A stretch of DNA of 64,000 nt from Pontivivens marinum. Lineage in GTDB: Bacteria > Pseudomonadota > Alphaproteobacteria > Rhodobacterales > Rhodobacteraceae. The notes beneath the pieces were generated by a model, which was not told the origin of the DNA, made no database searches, and saw only the letters and a program-made list of their open reading frames with translations. Position numbers and translations under genes: made by a program. The stretch lies in NCBI RefSeq assembly GCF_900231835.1, contig NZ_OCTN01000011.1, forward strand, positions 29,901-93,900, in the 5' to 3' direction. Positions 45,211 to 53,625 of this stretch are shown one piece after another (position 1 is the first letter of the stretch; each line of letters starts with the position of its first letter).

Positions 45211-46153
45211 TCGCCTTCATTCACTGCCCGGCAGGGCATTGCGCAGCAATGTCCCGAGAGGGGAAGATCAGCGCAGCGTTTACGGTGTCGGGTCGATCTG
45301 CAGTGTGCTGCCGATCGCGCCGTCAGCATTCTATCACCGCCTCGCGTGTCGTGCGGATCCATCCAGAGCTTCGACGCGGCATCAGCGCGACACGGAGCTG
45401 CGTCCAGAAATCAAACGGGTCTGGGCTGGGAATTACCAGGTCTACGGGGTCCGTAAGGCATGGCATCAGCTGAAGCGGGAGGGCTTTGATCTGGCGCGTT
45501 GCACGGTTGAGCGGCTGATGAAACAGATCGGCATCCGTGGGTCTGTGCGGGGCAAGGTAGTCAAAACAACGATCCCTGACACGTCAGCACCCTGTCCGCG
45601 CGACAAGGTGAACCGCACATTCCGGGCCCCTGAACCGAACCTGCTGTGGGTCAGCGACTTTACCTACGTGTCGACATGGCAGGGCTTTGTTTGTGTGGCT
45701 TTCGTCATCGACACATTCGCCGACCGTATCGTGGGCTGGCGGGTCTCACGGTCTGCCAAAACTGACTTCGTTCTCGATGCTTTGGAGCAGGCCCTGCATG
45801 ATCGCCGACCTGTTCAGGAAAGCGGATTGATCCACCATTCCGACCGCGGCGGGCAATATTTGTCCATTCGCTATACTGAACGTTTGGCCGAAGCAGGCAT
45901 TGAACCATCGGGCGGCAGTGTCGGAAATTCCTACGACAACGCCCTCGCTGAAACTATAAACGGTCTCTACAAAACCGAGCTGGTTCATCGTCAGGGCCCG
46001 TGGCGCAACATGCAGGATCTGGAAATGGCCACTCTCGGCTGGGTCGACTGGTTCAACAATCGCCGCCTGCTTGGGCCCATTGGGAATATCCCGCCAGCCG
46101 AGGCAGAAGAGAACTTCTATGCACAGCGCGACGTGTTCGATATGGTCGCGTGA
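45207..46153 (+). pseudogene. IS3 element A orfB (DDE integrase), 5' end frameshifted
   Basis: ATG at 45207 overlaps the orfA stop and reads MIAFI. The 42-base insertion then changes frame, and the intact body continues from 45239 in the new frame. DDE catalytic residues are all present: VSDFTYV (D), HHSDRGGQY (D) and YDNALAETINGLYK (E). The transposase core is therefore preserved but its start is broken. An internal start could give a 304-residue protein. Confidence 0.85.
45222..45263 (+). repeat. Palindromic mini-insertion, copy 2 (about 42 bp)
   Basis: Starts CACTGCCCGGCAG and ends GAGAGGGG, with inner hairpin GGGCATTGC-GCA-GCAATGTCC (one wobble). It shares both flanks and design with copy 1 but has a different stem sequence, with pairing kept. 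Interrupts the start of orfB. Confidence 0.7.
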
Positions 46154-46253
46154 AATGAAGCTACAGGTCTCCGATGAAACTGGGGCGATTCACAGTCAGG
46201 TCAATCCCATTAAAAAGGGGGGATTACCTTCCCAACATGCTTTTGAGGTTTCA

Positions 46254-47369
46254 ATGCTATTTCCAGACCCTATCATTGATGATCTTGGGCCTGCTGAACT
46301 TGTATTCGGACCAAAGCCCAAACGCATGCAGCGGTACTTCGATATCTATGATCAGCAGGGGCGGGCTGCGCGGTTTTGCCGGGATCGTTCCGGATCTGTG
46401 ACAACGCTGCCAATGGCGCCGCATATAGACGGTTTAAGACCGGAAATGCGGGGCGAGGGCGGCGCTGTGCTTGAGGAGCCCGCACTTTATGCTGGTTTGG
46501 CCCATGACCAGTTTGGCTTTGCTATTCTGCAATCACTGGGGAGGCTTTGGGCTTGCGATAAGCTGCCGAAAGAAACCCGCTTGCTGTATGTTAGCAAGTT
46601 TCGACCTCGCAAGGTGTTGCCCGCATTGCGGACGTTGTTGGGCTGGCTTGGTATCGAAAACATGCCGGTCGTTGTGCAGGGTAACATGCATTTGGCCCAA
46701 GCGTATACCTGCCCCAGCCTGTTTGGTGAAAGCTATGAGGGCCACGCCGCACCTGCATTTCGGGAATGGTTGGCCGCCCGCCTGCCGCCAGCCCCAGACG
46801 TGGTGGTAGGTCGTAAGCTATACATCACGCGCACCAACCTTGGCCCGCACTATGGACGTATGGCCTGCGAGCAGCAGCTGGAGGAGTTCCTGCGCCGAGA
46901 CGGGTTTGAGATATTTGCACCCGAAGCGCATAGCCTAGCGCAGCAGGCAGAAACCTATCGCCAAGCCGAGGTTTTGGTTTTTTCAGAGGGATCGGCGCAG
47001 CATTTTTACGGCTTGGTCAAACGGGCGGGGCAGCGCGTTGTCGTGATCCAGCGGCGGCCAGAGGTTCCTATGCTGATCAAGAATCAGATCACAGCCATCA
47101 ACGATGAGCCGGTGACCTATATCAATGCGATCACTAAGCTGCACTGGCGCTTGGAGCGGGCAGATAACCGCGGCATTTGCGAATTGGATTTTGATCAATT
47201 GCGCACGCAACTGATCGCGGCCGATGTGTTGAATGCGCAGGCCGAATGGCAATCGCCCACGGCAAGCGCGGTTACAGCCTCCATCCATGACGGGTTGTCT
47301 GCTGGAGAGCGGATGTATGGCAGCGCGGCTGAGGCGGCTGCGGAACGCAAATTGCGCCAGCCACCCTAG
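46254..47369 (+). CDS. GT61-family glycosyltransferase, possibly 5'-truncated by IS3
   Basis: A 371-residue protein if read from the ATG at 46254; the frame stays open back into the IS3 end, so the native start may be lost. KLYITRTNLGPHYGRMACEQ, in parts near 245-262, then FEIFAPEAHSLAQQAETYRQAEVLVF and SEGSAQHFYGL match the DUF563/GT61 core. LLYVSKFRPRKVLP appears earlier. GT61 enzymes transfer sugars such as xylose or GlcNAc. It lies between two IS3 elements with only 62 bases from the left one. Confidence 0.7.
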   Translation: MLFPDPIIDDLGPAELVFGPKPKRMQRYFDIYDQQGRAARFCRDRSGSVTTLPMAPHIDGLRPEMRGEGGAVLEEPALYAGLAHDQFGFAILQSLGRLWACDKLPKETRLLYVSKFRPRKVLPALRTLLGWLGIENMPVVVQGNMHLAQAYTCPSLFGESYEGHAAPAFREWLAARLPPAPDVVVGRKLYITRTNLGPHYGRMACEQQLEEFLRRDGFEIFAPEAHSLAQQAETYRQAEVLVFSEGSAQHFYGLVKRAGQRVVVIQRRPEVPMLIKNQITAINDEPVTYINAITKLHWRLERADNRGICELDFDQLRTQLIAADVLNAQAEWQSPTASAVTASIHDGLSAGERMYGSAAEAAAERKLRQPP

Positions 47370-47460
47370 GGCCGTGTTGTTAGAGCCCGCTTCGAAATGG
47401 ACCTGTCGCGTTTTGATGCCGCTCCTTTGATAGCATTTACTGCACCAAAGGAGACTTATT

Positions 47461-47736
47461 ATGGGACTGAAACGGACATACGAATTCCGCCAGGATGCGG
47501 TACGTATTGCGCTGACCAGCGGGCTTACACGCAAACAGGTGGCTGATGATCTTGGCGTTGGCATGTCGACGCTGAACAAATGGATCACAACGCATCGAGA
47601 CACCGATGTGGTGTCAAAAGAGGATATGAGCCTCGCTCAAGAAAATGACCGGCTTCGACGTGAGAACCGCATTCTGAAGGAGGAAAGGGAAATCTTAAAA
47701 AAGGCCACGGTGTTCTTTGCGAGCCAAAAGCCGTGA
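47461..47736 (+). CDS. IS3 element B orfA
   Basis: A 91-residue DNA-binding protein: helix-turn-helix RKQVADDLGVGMSTLNKWI near 24-42 and a leucine-zipper-like helix QENDRLRRENRILKEERE near 58-75. An AGGAG-type site (AAAGGAGAC) precedes the ATG. It overlaps orfB by 4 bases; a programmed frameshift usually joins the two in IS3 elements. Confidence 0.9.
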   Translation: MGLKRTYEFRQDAVRIALTSGLTRKQVADDLGVGMSTLNKWITTHRDTDVVSKEDMSLAQENDRLRRENRILKEEREILKKATVFFASQKP

Positions 47737-48420
47737 GGTTTAAGTTCATTGAAGAACACCGAAATCAATTTCCAACAGAACGCCTGTGTAAGGTTATGGA
47801 CGTGAGTGCGCGTGGTTTACGTGCATTCCGCAGCCGCCCTGCCAGTCGCAGACAGCGATCTGATCTGGTGACATTGGCCCACATCAAGGAACAGTCGCGT
47901 CTCGGTTTGGGGAGCTATGGCAGACCAAGAATGACCGAAGAGTTGAAGGAGATTGGTCTAAATGTCGGGCACCGGCGTGTGGGAAGATTGATGCGGCAGA
48001 ACGGTATATCCGTTGTCAGGACCCGCAAACACAAGGCCACGACGGACAGTAATCACAAATTCAACATCTCCCCGAACCTGCTGGATCGTAACTTCTCAGC
48101 AGATCAGCCAAACCAGAAATGGGCTGGTGATATCACGTATATCTGGACGCGTGAGGGCTGGCTTTATCTGGCTGTGATCTTGGATTTACATTCTCGGCGA
48201 GTGATCGGCTGGGCAGTCAGTAATCGGATGAAGCGTGATCTTGCGATCCGGGTGCTAACGATGGCCATAGCCTTCAGGACACCACCCAAGGGCTGCATCC
48301 ATCATACTGATCGTGGCAGCCAGTATTGTTCGCACGACTATCAGAAAATCCTGCGCCAACATGGGTTCAAGGTCTCAATGAGCGGCAAGGGCAATTGTTA
48401 CGACTGTGAGTATGGTATTG

Positions 48421-48560
48421 CGGCTTGATGGCCTGACCCATGTTACGATTGACCTCGTGTCATTGCGTTGACGTGTCGACCGTCAAGTCGCCCCGGCAAC
48501 GGGCGAGATGTGACCTCATAGGAGCGTGACGGTCAGCGTACCTTCACAGTCCTGTCCGCT
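48421..48560 (+). ncRNA. Candidate IS110 bridge RNA with readable guides
   Basis: Stem CTTGA (48424-48428)/TCAAG (48483-48487) encloses TGTTACGA (48441-48448), identical to the left target flank, and GCGTTG (48465-48470), complementary to CAACGC across the right target flank. A second segment has ATAGGAGC (48518-48525), identical to the element right end (49659-49666), and TCACAG (48544-48549), complementary to CTGTGA across the left end. A GCCCC/CGGGC hairpin lies between. This is the layout of target- and donor-binding loops known for IS110 bridge RNAs. Exact ends are not determinable. Confidence 0.7.
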
Positions 48561-48600
48561 CGGATCGGTGCCTGGGCATGTCTCGAGCAATGAGGGCCCC

Positions 48601-49653
48601 ATGAAGACCACACATCCAATCATAATTGGCATCGACACACACAAGGACAGCCACGTCGCTGTTGCGATCGATACGAAAGGCATCCGTTTGGCGGCGTTGT
48701 CCATTCCGACCAATCCGAAAGGGTATTCGGAACTGGAGCGCTGGTCACGATCTCTAGGGACGGTTCTTGCATTTGGGATCGAAGGGACGGGATCATACGG
48801 CGCAGGCCTTTCGCGGTCTTTGTTGGCTCAAGGTCACACTGTCGTCGAGGTCACACGGCCAAATCGGCACCTGCGATACACGCAAGGCAAGACGGATAGC
48901 CTGGATGCGGAGGGGGCCGCACGATCCGTCCTGTCAGGTCTAGCAACAGCGGTCCCAAAATTACAGACAGGATCGTCAGAGATGATCCGGCATTTGAAGA
49001 TCGCACGCGATACAGCTGTCAAATCACGCTCGCAGGCGATGGTCACCCTGAAGACGCTGATCATAAATGCGCCAGCCGATCTGCGTGACGTATTGGATCA
49101 GATCCGAGGAAAAGTCGCACTGATCCGGCATATTGCGGCCTTCAGGCCCGGTGACATCGACAATACATTAGCGTCCGCAAAAGCGGCCATGCGGGCATTA
49201 GCACGCCGTTGGCTATGGCTGCATGAAGAGATCACCGCACACGATAAGGAACTGGAACGGCTTGTCACCGAGCGCGCACCAGAGCTGATGGTGTCTCATG
49301 GCATTGCGACACTGACGATCGCGGAGATGCTGATCCTCGTTGGCGACGACCCAACACGCATCCGTTCAGAGGCGGCCTTCGCCAAGCTCTGCGGAGTTTG
49401 CCCGATTCCTGCATCCAGTGGCAAAACACATCGCTTCCGGCTGAACCGAGGCGGCAATCGACAGGCCAACGCCGCCTTATATCGCGTCGCCATTGTCAGA
49501 ATGCGAAGCCACGAACTGACCCTCGCCTACGTCAGAAAACGCACACAAGATGGAAAGAGTAAAAGCGAGATTATTCGTTGCTTAAAGCGCTACATCGTTC
49601 GCGAAATCTACAGCCAGCTTTGCGTCCCCAAATCAGCTCAAATCGCCGCTTGA
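48601..49653 (+). CDS. IS110 transposase (DEDD recombinase)
   Basis: A 350-residue protein from the ATG at 48601; an upstream start at 48526 would run through the guide region and is unlikely. The RuvC-like domain has GIDTHKDSH (Asp near 12), FGIEGTGSYG (Glu near 61) and DSLDAEGAARS (Asp pair near 98-101). The Tnp_20 domain has the C-terminal KLCGVCPIPASSGKTHRF and GGNRQANAALYRVA. It acts with a bridge RNA to recombine donor and target DNA. It appears intact. Confidence 0.93.
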   Translation: MKTTHPIIIGIDTHKDSHVAVAIDTKGIRLAALSIPTNPKGYSELERWSRSLGTVLAFGIEGTGSYGAGLSRSLLAQGHTVVEVTRPNRHLRYTQGKTDSLDAEGAARSVLSGLATAVPKLQTGSSEMIRHLKIARDTAVKSRSQAMVTLKTLIINAPADLRDVLDQIRGKVALIRHIAAFRPGDIDNTLASAKAAMRALARRWLWLHEEITAHDKELERLVTERAPELMVSHGIATLTIAEMLILVGDDPTRIRSEAAFAKLCGVCPIPASSGKTHRFRLNRGGNRQANAALYRVAIVRMRSHELTLAYVRKRTQDGKSKSEIIRCLKRYIVREIYSQLCVPKSAQIAA

Positions 49654-49929
49654 CGAATATAGGAGCTTCAACGCCGCTGTTGAAACGTTCTTCAAAACCA
49701 TCAAGGCAGAGCTGATATGGCGAGACAGCTGGAACACCCGCAGACAGGCTGAGATGGCGGTCTTTGAATACATCAACGGGTTCTATAATCCACGACGACG
49801 CCACTCAGCATTGGGCTGGAAAAGCCCTGTCGCCTTCGAACGCAAGGTGGCCTAAGCGAGCACTTGGGGCGGCACTAAAACGCGACAGGTCCAGTACTGC
49901 GAGGTATAACAGACTTTCGAGGCAGGCTC

Positions 49930-50916
49930 TTAGGGGGGACTCGTGCTGTTCACGTCAGCCTTTAGGGCGTCTACCAGTTCGCTCATGTCAGGATCCAATT
50001 TGATCGACGCTGCCTTGCGCTGATGCCAATCGACTGCGCGGGCGTGCAGATTTGCCAGAGCAGGATCCGTCTTTAGCTCTGCGGCTAGGGCGTGCGATCG
50101 CTGGGAATACTGTGAAATCGACGTGTCTACCTCGTCGTTGAGGTTGAACCGATCCCAATATTCCTGCCCCAGAACGTGGTGCGAATGGTTCGCGCGGCCG
50201 CGTGCCCGTTTGATCAGGAAGCTGTCCATTGATCGCAAGGCGTAGTGGTTCACTTGGGCATGTGTGAAAAGCGGCGGGTTCTCGGTGCGATCGCCGTTCA
50301 CAATGTAATCTGCGCCCCCAGCCAAAACCCGCTTGGTGGTTGGCACGTGCTCGTCCAAGGATACGGGGGCGTGCAGGCCCATCCTCTGGAACTTGTACTG
50401 ATTGGTGTACATGGATTTAACAAATTTGCCTGTGTCTGGACGCTCGATTTGATCCCAAGGCAGCTCCCCGCGGTCGAATTGAGCGGTGACGGGCGTATCC
50501 TTAAATGTTTCCGTCCCATTCGGCCCAAAGACACGCCACGGTACAGAAATAACGTCTGCATCAGCGCCAGAGCCATCGACCAGTGCCTGAACAGACCCGT
50601 CCCCCATGTGGATGTTTAGGTATTCGTCCACATCACAAACGAACACCCACTTGGCGCCCATTACTATGTCATAGCGGCGCGAGGCCTGCCGCAGTGCTGA
50701 TCTATGAATGCCACCACCGCGAATAATTGTTGGGTGGTGTACTACAAGACCCATCTCTTGCAGTCTCAGCAGAATGCCTACGGTCGTATCCGTGCAATCG
50801 TTCGTGCAAACCAGAATGTTATCAAAGCCAAGAGTTTTATAGTGAGCGACCCAATCGATAATGTATGGACCTTCGTTTTTCATAGTGGAAACGACGGTGT
50901 ATATATTTTCGCTCAT
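49930..50916 (-). CDS. Glycosyltransferase family 2 (GT92-like) protein
   Basis: A 328-residue GT-A enzyme: VVSTMKNEGPYIIDWVAHY at 7-25, VCTNDCTDTTV near 37, and VCDVDEYLNIHMGDG near 95 with the DxD metal site. NHYALRSMDSFLIKRARGR near 225 is a conserved late motif. It closely resembles, in layout and motifs, the C-terminal half of the protein at 56316-58595. The stop codon abuts the IS3-associated inverted sequence at 49908-49932, so its last residues may have been altered by that junction. Confidence 0.85.
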   Translation of the reverse strand: MSENIYTVVSTMKNEGPYIIDWVAHYKTLGFDNILVCTNDCTDTTVGILLRLQEMGLVVHHPTIIRGGGIHRSALRQASRRYDIVMGAKWVFVCDVDEYLNIHMGDGSVQALVDGSGADADVISVPWRVFGPNGTETFKDTPVTAQFDRGELPWDQIERPDTGKFVKSMYTNQYKFQRMGLHAPVSLDEHVPTTKRVLAGGADYIVNGDRTENPPLFTHAQVNHYALRSMDSFLIKRARGRANHSHHVLGQEYWDRFNLNDEVDTSISQYSQRSHALAAELKTDPALANLHARAVDWHQRKAASIKLDPDMSELVDALKADVNSTSPP

Positions 50917-51029
50917 ATCTGGCTCGCTAAGTGTCTGGGGGACAGCCTCTTGGATTAGTTGCGGCTTTCGTTGTCAGCTTATGCCATTCTAAATTTGGAG
51001 TCGGTGAGGCTTTTTAGTCTAGGTCGGTG

Positions 51030-51838
51030 CGGAGCTGTCACGCTTTCGTGCCGCCCCAAGTACTCGTTTAGGCCACCTTGCGTTCGAAAGCGACAGGGAT
51101 TTTCCAATTGAATCGCCCCGAGTTTGTCGGAAACCCTCAACTTAAGTAAAATGGGGGGATTACCCATAGGAGCAGACTAACCCAAAATTGCTGACCTTTC
51201 AGAGGAGCAGGTCAGCAACAAGCGCGCCGAAGAATATGAAACCAGACCCGCAGACTCTCCTTATTAATGAGGGAGCCTCGGAGGTTAGGTCAATTGTTGG
51301 CATCTATAAAAAATCTTGATAGAAAAAATTAACTTTTCATCAGCACAGATAGAAGTGGTTCCGGAAATCTGAACAGCCGGGATAAGTGGATTTTCCGCGC
51401 AACAGCAGCATGATGCTGCGAGCGAGGAGAAGACCATGGCAAGACGACCACGCCGGAATCACAGCCCGGTATTCAAGGCGAAAGTGGCGGTGGCCGCAAT
51501 CGCGCCCGCCTGCGTTTCGTATGAACCTTGATGCTCAAACACCATTCGGACCGCACGTGCGCGGACCTCAGGCGAGTAGCGATTTGCCATTTTGCTTTTC
51601 ATCATAACCATCATCCTTACTTAAGTTGATGGTCTCCGACAAACCCAGGACGATTCACTTTGGGGTGCAGCTGGTGCTTCGCTGCGATCTCTTGCACGGT
51701 CTTGTCGCCGCGCAGCGCTTCCAACGCCACCTTGGCCTTAAACTGATCTGTAAAGTTCCGGCGCTTCGCCATGTTCGTATCCCTTCAAAGGTTTGGGATA
51801 CACCTTAGCCAACTGTCCGATTTTCTGGGACCACTTCA
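51030..51838. mobile_element. Graveyard of at least four IS3-family fragments
   Basis: Left to right: 51030-51107, inverted 3' end of IS3 element B (orfB end and terminal repeat); 51109-51148, left end of an element-A relative; about 51350-51501, left end and orfA start (MARRPRRNHSPVF, ATG at 51436) of a third type; 51497-51657, inverted left end of element A with the orfA start; 51658-51838, inverted left end of a fourth type with orfA start MAKRRNFTDQFKAKV at 51772. Junction 51497 falls in a shared GGCCGCRATC stretch. No fragment is active. 50917-51029 has no gene. Confidence 0.8.
51188..51218. repeat. 10-bp inverted repeat within the IS graveyard
   Basis: TTGCTGACCT and AGGTCAGCAA with an 11-base loop. 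Origin unknown. The rest of 51149-51349 shows no gene or recognisable IS sequence. Confidence 0.5.
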
Positions 51839-51892
51839 ATGGGGAGCAGATCACCCTCGGTATGCGATTAGCATTTTGAAGGTAACTTTTTA

Positions 51893-52873
51893 TCAAGAAT
51901 TCAAAGATCGCAAATTGCAAATTTTCTGAAAATCTAATGCCGTAAAATCAGGCTGATCACCGTGTTTGGTCAGCACATCCATGACGTGATCCATTGCGAT
52001 CTGGGCCGCAGATGGACTTTCTAGGCCAATCAAAAACTCGAATTTCTGCAGTAACATACCGACATCCGGCTGGTAGGTATCGCCCAAGAAAACCCGTGCG
52101 AATATGTCATCACTTGCCTCAGCCACGAAACGACGCAAAATGTAGTGTTTCTCCCACTCCATCGCCCGTTTTTTGCACCGCCGCTGAAACCGTGTCTGCC
52201 CACTGAGTGAGCTAGTATTCCCGCCATGAAATCGAAACTTGATCAACTGCTCTGACAGGATCACGGGATCAGCATATTGGAAAAGACGCGTCCACAGATC
52301 CATATCGGGAAGGTGCCGGAAGGAATTATTGTACCCGCCGACCCGCTCCCAAACTACACGCGGGATAAGCGCCGAAGGGGTGCACAACCTATTCCCTCGC
52401 ATCATTAGTTGGTTTAGCCACCGATATCGGTCCCAATCGACGTCTAAAAAGGTGCCGCTGCGATACACGGGCAAATCCTTGGGCACTGGGCCACCATCAG
52501 GGCCGACATATTCGGCTAATGTATAGGCGATTTTATCCTGCGCTTTCGACCCTCCAATCACCTTGAGCTGGCGAGACAGCTTTTCGGGATGCCAAATATC
52601 GTCGGAGTTGCAAATTGCTATAAACGGTGCACCTCCCATGCGCGCCCCACGATTGAACGTTTCCCCTGCCCCGATATTTTCAGAGTTCATGGCAACGGTC
52701 ACGCGCGGATCATTAAGGCCAGCCAACAAATCCCTACTACCGTCGATAGACCCATCATCAACCACCCATAGATGCAGTGGAACCGTGTTCGCTAAAACAC
52801 TGTCGATTGCTTCCTGCACATAGGGTGCGTGATTATAGCTGGCGATAACAACATCAACGACAGGGTGTGTCAC
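51893..52873 (-). CDS. Glycosyltransferase family 2 (GTG start)
   Basis: A 326-residue GT-A enzyme. The GTG at 52873 overlaps the methyltransferase stop (GTGA) and is preferred to a TTG at 52903. VDVVIASYNHAPYVQEAI near 7-24 opens the nucleotide-binding fold, VVDDGSIDGSRDLL near 38 follows, and FIAICNSDDIWHPEKLSRQ near 80 has the D-D metal site. The HGGNTSS motif near 205 is typical of bacterial rhamnosyl-type GT2. Last gene of a leftward cassette. Confidence 0.87.
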   Translation of the reverse strand: MTHPVVDVVIASYNHAPYVQEAIDSVLANTVPLHLWVVDDGSIDGSRDLLAGLNDPRVTVAMNSENIGAGETFNRGARMGGAPFIAICNSDDIWHPEKLSRQLKVIGGSKAQDKIAYTLAEYVGPDGGPVPKDLPVYRSGTFLDVDWDRYRWLNQLMMRGNRLCTPSALIPRVVWERVGGYNNSFRHLPDMDLWTRLFQYADPVILSEQLIKFRFHGGNTSSLSGQTRFQRRCKKRAMEWEKHYILRRFVAEASDDIFARVFLGDTYQPDVGMLLQKFEFLIGLESPSAAQIAMDHVMDVLTKHGDQPDFTALDFQKICNLRSLNS

Positions 52874-53544
52874 AACCGACCACTTTGGGTTTTTTGAATG
52901 CAAAAATTAGAAAATCCATCAATGACACCGCGATTGACGCTAGTGATAAAACCAAGTTCGCACAAAAAATCGACGGCAGGCCGGACTTCAGGTGAGAATT
53001 CTTCGTCGAGGTAATCATCAATAATCACCCAGCCACCTGGCTTACAAAAATTGGAGTAAATCAGGATATCACGCACGGCATCGTCATATTGATGCGACCC
53101 ATCAATATGCACGACATCAAAAACCGGCCCTTGCTTTAAGATCGCGCGCGGAATGTCTTGAGAAGGACTTTTATGCAGCTTCACACGATCCCTCATCCCC
53201 TGCGAGGCAATAACGTGCAGTGCCTCGGTATCCTGATGCCGGAACTGGAAAATATCGAGGCCCGTTGCTTGCGCTTGCTCACCAGCGGTTTGAAGCGAGT
53301 AACTCAGCGTCGCTCCCTTCCAAACACCGACTTCCAGAAGACGCGGCGCTTTCGTATCAGCGGTAGCTAGAAACCCAGCAACAGCAGAGGCGTCATGATG
53401 GAAACCGGCATTCGTCCGACGCATACGTTTTCGTGGGGGCAATGCCTCCAGAAGCTCTGCGCATTTAGCCATATGATCGGCATATCCCTCACGCAGAAGC
53501 TCAAAATCCGTCTGACTTGGTAAAGTAAGCTTGGGGTTTGTCAT
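52870..53544 (-). CDS. Class I SAM-dependent methyltransferase
   Basis: A 224-residue enzyme. LLEVGVWKGATLSYSL near 67-82 is motif I with the SAM-binding glycine, TGLDIFQF near 92 motif II, VVHIDGSHQYDDAVRDI near 140 contains the metal/acid residues, and GGWVIIDDY near 168 motif post-III. This VHIDGSHxY subgroup is often found in macrolide and glycan O-methylation. It overlaps the GT2 gene, which suggests methylation of a sugar hydroxyl. Confidence 0.85.
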   Translation of the reverse strand: MTNPKLTLPSQTDFELLREGYADHMAKCAELLEALPPRKRMRRTNAGFHHDASAVAGFLATADTKAPRLLEVGVWKGATLSYSLQTAGEQAQATGLDIFQFRHQDTEALHVIASQGMRDRVKLHKSPSQDIPRAILKQGPVFDVVHIDGSHQYDDAVRDILIYSNFCKPGGWVIIDDYLDEEFSPEVRPAVDFLCELGFITSVNRGVIDGFSNFCIQKTQSGRL

Positions 53545-53625
53545 GGCGCGTCCCTGTATAGCGTGATCGGACTGTCTTTATATCTGATTTGGATCATGGC
53601 AAGTGAGGAATATACATTATTCGGA

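Larger units (their letters stand above)
44786..46192 (+). mobile_element. IS3-family element A, degraded
   Basis: A 1407-bp element. Left end TGAATCGTCCCGGG with TTTGTCGGAGAC and right end GTCTCCGATGAAAC with TGGGGCGATTCA are inverted repeats of about 26 bases with few mismatches. It holds orfA and orfB, both broken by short palindromic insertions. No target duplication is visible, the left flank being an IS66 relic. Fragments of the same element occur at 51109-51148 and 51497-51657. Confidence 0.85.
48405..49669 (+). mobile_element. IS110-family element inserted in IS3 orfB
   Basis: A 1265-bp element without terminal inverted repeats. Junctions: TTACGAC then TGTGAG on the left, GGAGCTTC then AACGCC on the right. 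It has a long left non-coding end (196 bases) and a 16-base right end. A single C is shared by target and donor at the crossover. It holds one transposase gene and a likely bridge RNA. Confidence 0.9.
47733..49855 (+). pseudogene. IS3 element B orfB, interrupted by IS110
   Basis: The first part, 47733-48404, encodes the HTH_21 region and DDE Asp residues (WAGDITYIW, HHTDRGSQYC) up to GKGNCYD. The frame resumes at 49670 with NAAVETFFKTIKAELIW (the catalytic Glu) and ends GWKSPVAFERKVA at 49855. Removing 48405-49669 restores one uninterrupted orfB, so the insertion is precise and recent. Confidence 0.9.
47398..49893 (+). mobile_element. IS3-family element B, split by IS110
   Basis: Inverted ends TGGACCTGTCGCGTTTTGATGCC (47398 on, read in parts) and the complementary GGGGCGGCACTAAAACGCG with ACAGGTCCA (49866-49893). 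It contains orfA and an orfB interrupted by IS110 at 48405-49669. Without the insert it would be about 1.2 kb. Outside both ends lie further inverted sequences (GAGCCCGCTTCGAAA left, TTTCGAGGCAGGCTC right), suggesting an older element around it. A 3'-end fragment recurs inverted at 51030-51107. Confidence 0.85.

Noticed and set aside
46071..46253. Longer N-terminus for the GT61 protein
   Set aside because: This stretch lies largely within IS3 element A, including its terminal repeat, so it is unlikely to be native protein.
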